Shown piece after piece: positions 24,224 to 31,151 of a stretch of DNA of 52,040 nucleotides. The DNA comes from Clostridiaceae bacterium (GTDB taxonomy: Bacteria; Bacillota; Clostridia; Peptostreptococcales; Peptostreptococcaceae). How positions within the stretch are numbered: position 1 is the stretch's first letter; every line of letters begins with the position of its first letter. The notes under the pieces are model-generated. The model worked only from the letters and a program-made list of their open reading frames with translations. It was not told the DNA's origin and did not search any database. The position numbers and the translations under genes were made by a program. The stretch spans positions 1-52,040 of the forward strand of contig CABIVQ010000019.1 in the NCBI GenBank assembly GCA_902362365.1, read 5' to 3'.

Positions 24224-24270
24224 TTCTACAAAATTTATTAAAATCCTTTAAATTAATTTCGAAATAAGCA

Positions 24271-24342
24271 CTAAAAGAAATATTTCTGTATTAAATCAAT
24301 GCCGAATGCTGCAGCAAACCAATAAACATAAGATGGAATCAT
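24271..24342 (-). CDS. 23-residue hydrophobic peptide ORF
   Basis: The minus strand has a strong ATCGGAGG site before ATG 24342 and a 23-residue frame ending at TAG 24273-24271: IPSYVYWFAAAFGIDLIQKY plus two Phe. It is short enough to be chance, but the ribosome site is excellent and two other tiny membrane ORFs on the same strand lie nearby. It is divergent from the pilin-like gene at 24405 with a 62-base gap. Function unknown. Confidence 0.4.
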   Translation of the reverse strand: MIPSYVYWFAAAFGIDLIQKYFF

Positions 24343-24404
24343 TGAAAAACCTCCGATAAAAAGTATTATAAAAGTATTTTTAACAAATTAAGGGGGAATT
24401 AAAC

Positions 24405-24833
24405 GTGTTAATTAAAATAAATGAAGTAAAAACTTATACATTTAGTGAATTTAAAGAAATCCAAGAAAATAGAGAGATTATAAGCAAATACAATATAGAA
24501 GATATAAAACAACTTGATAAAATAATAGGCCATATTAAAAAGAATAAAGTTATGTATGGTAGATTGGTTTTTATGACTGCTTTATTTTTACATTTAAATA
24601 TAAATGTATTTGCAAGTGGATTTGAAACTGTAGGTCCAGTAATTATAGATAAGTTTTTAAGTGTAATGAAATGGGGTTGTATTGGAAGGGGACTATATGA
24701 AATGACTGTAACCATGGTAAGTGGAGGTAATATTAAGCAGGCTATGACAGAAGGAATACAATATTGGATAGGATTCCTATTTTTACAGTTTTACCCTCAG
24801 TTGTATGATATATTTGCTGGTATAAAATTTTAA
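24405..24833 (+). CDS. Membrane protein, VirB2/conjugation-pilin-like
   Basis: A 142-residue protein with a charged cytoplasmic first 50 residues (INEVKTYTFSEFKEIQENRE), a signal-like helix ending LNINVFASG around residues 57-76, and two further hydrophobic stretches (VMKWGCIGRGLYEMTVTMVS; GIQYWIGFLFLQFYPQLYDI) joined by a GGNIKQAM turn. This two-helix hairpin after a cleavable-looking segment is the layout of VirB2/TrbC-type pilin-like proteins seen in Gram-positive conjugation modules. Start GTG 24405 follows AAGGGGGAATT. It heads an operon with a small membrane protein and a secretion-type ATPase. The pilin call is by architecture, not by a confirmed family match. Confidence 0.5.
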   Translation: MLIKINEVKTYTFSEFKEIQENREIISKYNIEDIKQLDKIIGHIKKNKVMYGRLVFMTALFLHLNINVFASGFETVGPVIIDKFLSVMKWGCIGRGLYEMTVTMVSGGNIKQAMTEGIQYWIGFLFLQFYPQLYDIFAGIKF

Positions 24834-24845
24834 GGAGGGGATTGT

Positions 24846-25094
24846 ATGAATTGGTGGAATCCATTTGATTGGGGAGAAATGATGGTTGAAGGAGCTAAAA
24901 ACAAAGTGGCTCAGATTATAAAAGAGATAGCCGAAGATTTTATAATGTCAAGTTACTGGATATGTTTAATAGCAGGCTTAATAGGTATAATATTATTTCT
25001 ATTTGGATATAAAAAAGGTAAAAATATTGCAATGATTATGCCAGGAGTGTATTTAATTATAAAAATATTAGGGAGCGTGATCCTTGGTGTTTAG
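24846..25094 (+). CDS. Small membrane protein of the pilin/ATPase operon
   Basis: An 82-residue protein: a Trp-rich start (NWWNPFDWGEMMVEGAKNK), an amphipathic helix, then two membrane segments (SYWICLIAGLIGIILFLFGY; IAMIMPGVYLIIKILGSVIL) separated by a short KKGKN loop. Similar short two-helix proteins accompany conjugative ATPases in Firmicutes elements and are thought to be channel parts. AAGGAGGGG precedes ATG 24846. Its end overlaps the ATPase start by 11 bases, a sign of coupled translation. No family is assigned with certainty. Confidence 0.6.
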   Translation: MNWWNPFDWGEMMVEGAKNKVAQIIKEIAEDFIMSSYWICLIAGLIGIILFLFGYKKGKNIAMIMPGVYLIIKILGSVILGV

Positions 25095-27447
25095 TAAAAA
25101 AATTGAAAGCATTAAGCTAAGTAAATATTTTGAAATAAAAAGAGCGGAATATATAACTATACAATTAATACCAACTAAGTCAAATCGTAATAATACTACA
25201 AGCAACATAGCACTTCTAATTAATAAGATGTTTTTAAATCTAACAGATATTATCAGAATAGAAAATAAAAAATTAGTTATTACAAGCAATATGAAAGCAT
25301 CTTACTACGTTCATATTACTAAAGAAGAAACTAAATTCTATTTTATATTACCTACTATTCATCTAAATATATTTAAAACTAAATTTGCAGCTACTTGGAA
25401 GAATGTTGAAATAAAAGAAGTAGAAGGATTACCGATTGATATTAATAAACATAGCAAATACCAACTAAGATATAAATACAATGATGCTCTAAGTCTAGAT
25501 GTAGATAAGAGAAGTAATGATTTACTTAATGCGAACATGAGTATACTAGAAGTTTTAGAAGCTGATGAGAGCGTAGGTATATTATATAATTTCATTCCTA
25601 CTGGAGAGCGTGCTATTAACTATTTTAGAGTTTTATATAAAGATATAATTACTAGATATAAAAATGGCGAAAATATTAAAAAGAATAAAAATATCTGGGA
25701 TTTATTTATTATGGCATGTAAATTTATATTAGGTATAGTGGAGGATCTATTAAGTAGCTTAAGTAAAAATACTCAAAGTAGAACTATCGGTATAAAAAAG
25801 AAAATATCTCCATGCACCGAAAGGAAGTTTGATAAAGATATATGTCAAACTCAAATTATAGTGGTTGGTAAAAGTGATAGTAAAGAAAAGGAAAAGAATC
25901 TGTGCAAGAACATGTGCAATACATTTAAGTCTATATCCGATGATAATGAGTTAAATTATAAGAAAATTAGAAAAGATATCAACATAAAACAAGTCCAAAT
26001 AAATAATGTAGCTATTAATAATACTTCTATAGATGAATGTAATAATTTTATAGCACTTCCAGGAGCAGAGCTTATTAATCAATATAAATCAATAAAACAT
26101 AATACTACTAAAGAAAATCCAGTTCCAGAAGAACTTAAGACAGGTATATGCAAGCTAGGTCCTGTTAAATACAAGGATAGAAATGATGAAGTATACTTAA
26201 ATAATGATGAAGAATTAAAATCATTACCTCATGTATTATTGGGAGGTAGTAGAAGTGGTAAATCTACTCTTAGTATTAATATATGTAAAAATATAATTGA
26301 TGCAGGAGAAGGATTAATAGTACCAGACTTCATTAAAAATTGTGAATTTACAGATACAATAAAAGCTATTACACCAAAACATAGACTTATAGATGTAGAC
26401 TTATCTATATATAGTTGCATTCAAGCTTTAGCTTATAATGAATTAATGATAACTAAAGATATGAAACCTTATGAAATTAATAAGATAACTAGAAGGAAGA
26501 CTAGTATGATGTTAGAGTTAGTCAATATAATGAATAATGATGAAAAACAACTACCTCCGAAGATGAGAAAATATTTAGGAGCAGCTGCAAGAGTAGCATT
26601 CTGTTTTAATAATTCAAGTATGAGGGATGTAATGAGGATATTACAGATACACACAGTAAGATATGAGTTTATTAATAAATTAAGCAATGATTTAAAAGTA
26701 TTACTTGAAGATAGCATAATATCTTTAAATGAGTTAGATGAATGGAGCAAAGTAACTAAAGACAATCCTGTAAGTGAGGTAGTTGGCACGAAAGAAAATA
26801 AGATAGAAGGAATAATAGATAGAATAGATTTTTTTAGGGAAAATGATGTTATAGATGCTATGTTTAGTAAAGATCCTAGTCAAAATATAGATTTAATAAA
26901 AGCTATGGATGAAGGGAAAATAATTATCATAAGAATGAGGGATAAAGATTTTGATGATAAAACATCTAAAGACGTACTTACAACTTTCTTTATGCAGAAG
27001 ATATGGTTAGCTACAAAGATAAGAGGAAGTAGAGAAAATAAAAGTAAATATCCAGCTAGAGTTACATTATTAATAGATGAAGTATTTCAAGTTCCTACAG
27101 CTCAAAAGATACTAACAGATACATTTTTACAAAGTGCTAAGTTTGGGCTTAAGTATATGTTAACACTTCATAATTTAGATGGTTTGAGCAAAGAAGCTCT
27201 AGCATCTTTGAAAGGATCTAATACATCATATACTTTAATAAGTGGAGTAGATAAAAAAGCATTTGAAGAATTAGAAAAGGAATTCGAGGTTCATGGATAC
27301 AGTTTAGATGATTTACTTAATTTAAAAAGATTTGATGCTTTACATCTTATAAAAGGAAATGATGGATATAAAGCACTTATAACTCATCTTCCACCAGAAT
27401 TAAAAGTAGAGAGTATTACAGAAAGTAAAATACAAAATATAGCATAA
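25084..27447 (+). CDS. Conjugation/secretion-type ATPase (VirD4/TraG/HerA-like)
   Basis: A 787-residue AAA+ ATPase that probably drives DNA or protein transport through a membrane channel. The N-terminal 230 residues are an alpha/beta domain without a membrane anchor (YYVHITKEETKFYFILPTIH; SVGILYNFIPTGERAI). A charged, Asn/Lys-rich linker follows, then the motor: Walker A LLGGSRSGKSTLS at about 383-395, GEGLIVPDF, and Walker B RVTLLIDEVFQVPT at about 658-671, followed by FGLKYMLTLHNLDGLSK, a TraG/VirD4-style C-terminal arrangement. The start is TTG 25084 or GTG 25087, preceded by GGGAGCGTGAT, and overlaps the upstream gene. No relaxase or replication gene is visible nearby. General class is confident; the exact substrate is unknown. 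Confidence 0.75.
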   Translation: MVFSKKIESIKLSKYFEIKRAEYITIQLIPTKSNRNNTTSNIALLINKMFLNLTDIIRIENKKLVITSNMKASYYVHITKEETKFYFILPTIHLNIFKTKFAATWKNVEIKEVEGLPIDINKHSKYQLRYKYNDALSLDVDKRSNDLLNANMSILEVLEADESVGILYNFIPTGERAINYFRVLYKDIITRYKNGENIKKNKNIWDLFIMACKFILGIVEDLLSSLSKNTQSRTIGIKKKISPCTERKFDKDICQTQIIVVGKSDSKEKEKNLCKNMCNTFKSISDDNELNYKKIRKDINIKQVQINNVAINNTSIDECNNFIALPGAELINQYKSIKHNTTKENPVPEELKTGICKLGPVKYKDRNDEVYLNNDEELKSLPHVLLGGSRSGKSTLSINICKNIIDAGEGLIVPDFIKNCEFTDTIKAITPKHRLIDVDLSIYSCIQALAYNELMITKDMKPYEINKITRRKTSMMLELVNIMNNDEKQLPPKMRKYLGAAARVAFCFNNSSMRDVMRILQIHTVRYEFINKLSNDLKVLLEDSIISLNELDEWSKVTKDNPVSEVVGTKENKIEGIIDRIDFFRENDVIDAMFSKDPSQNIDLIKAMDEGKIIIIRMRDKDFDDKTSKDVLTTFFMQKIWLATKIRGSRENKSKYPARVTLLIDEVFQVPTAQKILTDTFLQSAKFGLKYMLTLHNLDGLSKEALASLKGSNTSYTLISGVDKKAFEELEKEFEVHGYSLDDLLNLKRFDALHLIKGNDGYKALITHLPPELKVESITESKIQNIA

Positions 27448-27448
27448 A

Positions 27449-27480
27449 AATAGGAGAGTTGATACTCTCCTATTAATTTT
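27449..27480 (+). terminator. Terminator after the ATPase operon
   Basis: A perfect 11-bp stem AATAGGAGAGT (27449-27459) / ACTCTCCTATT (27464-27474) with a TGAT loop, followed by AATTTTG. It starts within five bases of the ATPase stop. Confidence 0.85.
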
Positions 27481-27495
27481 GATATGAATTTATAA

Positions 27496-27612
27496 ATGCA
27501 TAGGCCTCCCCTATATTGCTATAGGCTAACATAACCGCTACACTTACATTCCAATGAGTTTACTGCGTTACACTCATTTACATATTCGCTTCGCATGTTA
27601 TAGCATATGCAA
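27496..27612. other. Multi-hairpin structured intergenic element
   Basis: A GC-richer 115-base block in AT-rich DNA with nested inverted repeats. GCTAACAT (27525-27532) pairs with ATGTTATAGC (27595-27604) as an outer arm. It encloses AATGAGT/ACTCATT (27553-27559, 27572-27578) and ACAT/ATGT (27580-27583, 27595-27598). ATAGG/CCTAT and GCATATGC lie at the edges. There is no coding frame. It could be a replication or recombination site, a structured RNA, or a dispersed repeat; I cannot assign it. Confidence 0.45.
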
Positions 27613-27677
27613 AAGGATAGTCAAAAGTTTCCTATTTTATCATAAAAATAAAATTTTACGTATAAAGTATAAAAATA

Positions 27678-27780
27678 AGAGACTAGTAAAAATATACTAG
27701 TCTCTGTTGTGGATAAAATGTTGATAACTTAGCGTTAAACTGGGGATTAAAGTTTAAACTGACAATGAACTGACAAAATG
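27678..27780. other. DnaA-box-like and iteron-like cluster (candidate origin or remnant)
   Basis: A perfect 10-bp stem AGAGACTAGT/ACTAGTCTCT (27678-27687, 27696-27705) is followed by TGTGGATAA (27708-27716), the exact reverse complement of the consensus DnaA box TTATCCACA, and by the near match TGTTGATAA (27719-27727), starting 11 bases later. Further on AACTGACAA occurs twice (27757-27765, 27768-27776), again 11 bases apart. There is no gene in 27448-27954. Such spacing is typical of origin motifs, but only two copies of each are present, so the call is tentative. Confidence 0.4.
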
Positions 27781-27887
27781 AAAATATTGTAACTAAATAA
27801 TATTGAAAAATAAAGATTTTATGGTGTTATTTACTCTCATGATGGTTGTGGGCATCATTAAGATAAATTAAAAAATATAATATAAAC

Positions 27888-27942
27888 AATAAGTGCCTTA
27901 GATTATATTTATAATGAGTAAATATAATCTAAGGCACTTATT
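27888..27942. terminator. Long perfect inverted repeat (bidirectional terminator)
   Basis: A perfect 24-bp stem (27888-27911 with 27919-27942, arm starting AATAAGTGCCTTAG) and a 7-base loop, flanked by A- and T-rich ends. It lies just downstream of the minus-strand PC4 gene and separates the prophage/accessory region from chromosomal genes. Confidence 0.8.
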
Positions 27943-27954
27943 TCTATGTAGTAA

Positions 27955-28176
27955 TTAAATATCAATACTATTTAATAATTCTTTTAGATTTATTAGTTCT
28001 TCTTTTGTAAAGGTAATACCTTTACCCATCTTTTGATGATCTTCATCCCAATCTCTTATATCATATTTTGCTTCTCTGTTGTTCCAACTAACTAAATTAA
28101 GCTCTTTATTCCATCCTTTAGATGATTGAGAAATGACTCCTATTTCTTTTTCTATATCATATTTAATTCCAGCCAT
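27955..28176 (-). CDS. PC4/YdbC-like ssDNA-binding protein
   Basis: The 73-residue protein carries the complete PC4 (p15 coactivator / YdbC) fold: YDIEKEIGVISQSSKGWNKE, LNLVSWNNREAKYDIRDWDE, then HQKMGKGITFTKEELINLKE. Family members dimerise and bind single-stranded DNA, with a general role in transcription or replication. ATG 28176 has AAAGAAAGGAAAA upstream. It is read away from the EamA gene's end region and terminates at the long inverted repeat 27888-27942. It looks like a standard chromosomal gene and marks the right side of the accessory region. Confidence 0.9.
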   Translation of the reverse strand: MAGIKYDIEKEIGVISQSSKGWNKELNLVSWNNREAKYDIRDWDEDHQKMGKGITFTKEELINLKELLNSIDI

Positions 28177-28231
28177 AAAATAATTTTCCTTTCTTTTTAA
28201 ATAATTACTATTATACCATATAAATAAGTAT

Positions 28232-28660
28232 TTATCCTAAAGCAACAAATATAGTTCCTAAAGCAATTAGAAGAACTCCTATAATTCCTTTTATTGAAAT
28301 CTGCTCTTTAAAAATTAAGATTGATACAACTACTGTTATAACAACTGATAATTTATCTATAGGTGCAACCTGCCATGTTTTCCCTGTTTTTAATGCTATA
28401 TTTAAAAATAGCCATGAAAGTGCTCCAGAAATTCCTGCAAATACTAAATAAACAAAATCTTTCTTATATTCAAATAATTGATTTATATTATTTAAATCTC
28501 CTTTAAAAAAAGATACAGAAACTAAAAATAGAGCCATTATTATAGAGCGTACTGCTGTTGCTAATGAAGGAGATAAATTATTAATACCTATCTTTGTAAA
28601 TACTGTTACGAAACTTGCGCTTACTGCTGCTAATAAAGCATATAATAACCATGAATTCAT
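28232..28660 (-). CDS. EamA-family (DMT superfamily) transporter, half-size
   Basis: A 142-residue membrane protein with about five hydrophobic segments: SWLLYALLAAVSASFVTVFT, LATAVRSIIMALFLVSVSFF, DFVYLVFAGISGALSWLFLN, LSVVITVVVSILIFKEQISI and GIIGVLLIALGTIFVALG. It corresponds to one EamA repeat, about half the length of typical ten-helix transporters, so it probably works as a dimer; many clostridia carry such short forms. ATG 28660 follows GAAAGGACA. Substrate unknown. Confidence 0.85.
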   Translation of the reverse strand: MNSWLLYALLAAVSASFVTVFTKIGINNLSPSLATAVRSIIMALFLVSVSFFKGDLNNINQLFEYKKDFVYLVFAGISGALSWLFLNIALKTGKTWQVAPIDKLSVVITVVVSILIFKEQISIKGIIGVLLIALGTIFVALG

Positions 28661-28871
28661 ATGAAAATGTCCTTTCTATTTAATATTAATATAAAATATT
28701 ATAGCATAAAAAATATAAAATTAAACGAGTTTGAAAATCTTTATCAGTTATTAATGGTTTATACAATTTATAAGTTTGAAAATATTCATATATATTTAAT
28801 AAATTTAAAGGATAAAATGATTTATATATAGAGGTTTTGCAACTTATAAAAAAAAAATTGCATTTTAGCTA

Positions 28872-28900
28872 TTGTATTTTATTAAAAAATAACCTATAAT
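28872..28900 (+). promoter_or_regulatory. Sigma-A-type promoter for the alanine symporter
   Basis: TTGTAT (28872-28877) and a perfect TATAAT (28895-28900) are separated by 17 bases, about 95 bases upstream of the start codon at 28995. The leader between them is AT-rich without an obvious riboswitch. Confidence 0.65.
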
Positions 28901-28994
28901 AAGTATAAATGAATAAGGAATTGAATAAATTGCATTTTTATAGAAAATTTAATTTATTTAGATAAAAAGAAAATAAAAATAGGGGGACTTAATA

Positions 28995-30419
28995 ATGGAA
29001 TTATTAAACAAATTAGTGTTACAAGTTAATGACTTTATTTGGACTTACATACTAATAGCGATGCTTATTATTTTAGGGATTTACTTTACAGTAAAGACGA
29101 ACTTTGTACAATTTAGATTTTTCAAAGAAATGTTTAAGCTTTTAGGAGACGGTGCTTCTAAAGATGCAAAAAAGGAAGGAAAGATATCTTCTTTCCAAGC
29201 ATTCTGTATAAGTACAGCATCTAGAGTAGGTACAGGAAATATAGCTGGTATAGCTATTGCTGTAGTTGCTGGTGGACCTGGAGCAATATTCTGGATGTGG
29301 CTTATAGCGTTAATAGGTTCAGCATCAGGATTTGTAGAAAGTACATTAGCTCAAATTTATAAAGTAAAAGATGGAAATGCATATAGAGGTGGACCTGCTT
29401 ATTATATGGAACAAGGTTTAAATAAAAAATGGATGGGAATTATATTCTCAGTTCTTATAACTATTTGTTTTGCATTTGTATTTAATGCAGTTCAAGCAAA
29501 TACAATAACAGCTGCATTTAATAATGCTTTTGGAATAAATAGATTTGGTTTAGGATTAGTAATAGCTGCAGTAACTGCAGTAGTAATATTTGGTGGTTCT
29601 CACAGAATTGCAAAAGTATCTGAAGTTATAGTTCCTGTTCTTGCAGTTTTATATATATTAGTTTCTTTATTTGTAGTAGTAATTAATATAACAGAATTAC
29701 CTAATGTAATAAAATTAATACTTACAAATGCGCTTGATTTTAGAAGTATGTCAATGGGTACGATGGGTGGAATAATACTTGTTGGTGTAAAAAGAGGTTT
29801 ATTCTCAAATGAAGCTGGTATGGGTAGTGCTCCTAATGCAGCTGCAACAGCAGAAGTATCGCATCCAGTTAAGCAAGGTTTAATACAAGCTCTTGGAGTG
29901 TTTGTTGATACTTTAATAATATGTTCTTGTACAGCATTTGTAGTGCTTTTATATCCAGGATATGCAACAAGCTCAGCTGAAGGTATAGGATTAACACAAG
30001 AAGCTTTAACTTACCATATAGGACCAATAGGAAATATATTCATAGCACTTTGTATATTATTATTCGCATTTAGTTCAATAGTTGGGAACTACTATTATGG
30101 TCAATCAAATATAGAATTTATGAATAATAGTAAGTCTACAATGACAATATTTAGAGTAGCAGTTGTAGGATTTGTATTATTTGGTTCTGTAGCTCAAATA
30201 GAAATAGTTTGGAATTTAGCAGATGTGTTTATGGGATTAATGGCAATAATAAACTTAATAGCAATAGCGCTATTAGGAAAATATGCGTTCAGAGCATTAA
30301 AAGACTACGAAGAACAAAGAAAGGTAGGTATAGAGGATCCTATATTTGACTCTTCAAAAATAGAAGGTCTTGAAAATGTATCTGAGTGGAAACGTGATAA
30401 AGACGGAGTAACTGCTTAA
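28995..30419 (+). CDS. Sodium:alanine/glycine symporter (AGCS family)
   Basis: A 474-residue polytopic transporter importing alanine or glycine with Na+. It shows the AGCS signature GTGNIAGIAIAVVAGGPGAI and FWMWLIALIGSASGFVESTL, then LAQIYKVKDGNAYRGGPAYY, GVKRGLFSNEAGMGSAPNAA and a late SSIVGNYYYGQSNIEFM. About ten membrane helices are apparent, and the length is normal. Start ATG 28995 has TAGGGGGACTT upstream. It is a single-gene unit with its own promoter and a bidirectional terminator shared with the convergent gene. Amino-acid preference within the family cannot be fixed from sequence. Confidence 0.95.
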   Translation: MELLNKLVLQVNDFIWTYILIAMLIILGIYFTVKTNFVQFRFFKEMFKLLGDGASKDAKKEGKISSFQAFCISTASRVGTGNIAGIAIAVVAGGPGAIFWMWLIALIGSASGFVESTLAQIYKVKDGNAYRGGPAYYMEQGLNKKWMGIIFSVLITICFAFVFNAVQANTITAAFNNAFGINRFGLGLVIAAVTAVVIFGGSHRIAKVSEVIVPVLAVLYILVSLFVVVINITELPNVIKLILTNALDFRSMSMGTMGGIILVGVKRGLFSNEAGMGSAPNAAATAEVSHPVKQGLIQALGVFVDTLIICSCTAFVVLLYPGYATSSAEGIGLTQEALTYHIGPIGNIFIALCILLFAFSSIVGNYYYGQSNIEFMNNSKSTMTIFRVAVVGFVLFGSVAQIEIVWNLADVFMGLMAIINLIAIALLGKYAFRALKDYEEQRKVGIEDPIFDSSKIEGLENVSEWKRDKDGVTA

Positions 30420-30426
30420 TATATAT

Positions 30427-30465
30427 AAAGCGTGTATCAAATTTATTTGATGCACGCTTTTCTAT
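30427..30465. terminator. Bidirectional terminator between the symporter and a convergent gene
   Basis: AAAGCGTGTATCAAA (30427-30441) pairs with TTTGATGCACGCTTT (30446-30460) with one G-T pair, followed by TCTATTTT. It ends at the stop of the minus-strand gene at 30462. Confidence 0.88.
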
Positions 30466-30869
30466 TTTTCAAAGCTTTCAAGATATTTACAAAAGCTTTT
30501 AAAATCTTCAATATTTTTAATTTCATTTAAGTTTCTTATATCTATCATAATTTTGCTAAATTTATGCATCATAAACTCCATGTCATATAGTTCACATTTA
30601 ATGAATCCTTCTTTATAGCTATATTTAAAGGGTTCGTATTTTTCAAGGTTATCTTCGAAATATTTTATTTTAGCATAACAAAGTTTGTAGATATGGAATA
30701 AGAGACTTAGAGTAGAGTGCTTAAGTGCAAATTTATGAGTAAAATATTTAACTTTATAATATTTTTTATGATTAAATTCCCAAATTAGGTCATCATTTAG
30801 AGATAAAGAATACTTTTTTAGAAGTTTCTGCTTATCAATGCTTAGATCTTTTATATAATTATATTCCAT
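30462..30869 (-). CDS. Hypothetical protein, helical and Lys/Tyr-rich
   Basis: A 135-residue protein with no signal or membrane segment. It begins EYNYIKDLSIDKQKLLKKYS, contains HKFALKHSTLSLLFHIYKLC and ends with a helical NIEDFKSFCKYLESFEK. High Lys, Tyr and Phe content with predicted helices suggests a soluble cytoplasmic protein. ATG 30869 has an excellent AGGAGGGTATAATA leader, supporting expression. I recognise no domain. It is a lone gene, convergent to the symporter and divergent from recQ. Confidence 0.75.
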   Translation of the reverse strand: MEYNYIKDLSIDKQKLLKKYSLSLNDDLIWEFNHKKYYKVKYFTHKFALKHSTLSLLFHIYKLCYAKIKYFEDNLEKYEPFKYSYKEGFIKCELYDMEFMMHKFSKIMIDIRNLNEIKNIEDFKSFCKYLESFEK

Positions 30870-31151
30870 TATTATACCCTCCTAATTTATTATTATAATA
30901 AAATTATATATATTACTACCTATAGATATATTTATTTGACTGAATTATAGAAAATTACTATATGATGAGAGGATATATAAATTAAAACTATATATAAATA
31001 GATGAAGCTGTTATAAAATATAAGTTTATTAAAGAATGTTAGTAAATTTAAATAAGTTTATGATAATATAAAATAATGATGTGTTTGAATAAAAGACAAA
31101 TAAATAGATTATAATGAAAACAAACATAAGTTCGATAGCTAGGAGGAAAAG

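Noticed and set aside
25084..27447. Zot-type ATPase of a filamentous (inovirus-like) phage
   Set aside because: The protein is about twice the usual Zot length, has no membrane segment, and has a TraG/VirD4-like order of motor motifs; no inovirus replication gene is visible.
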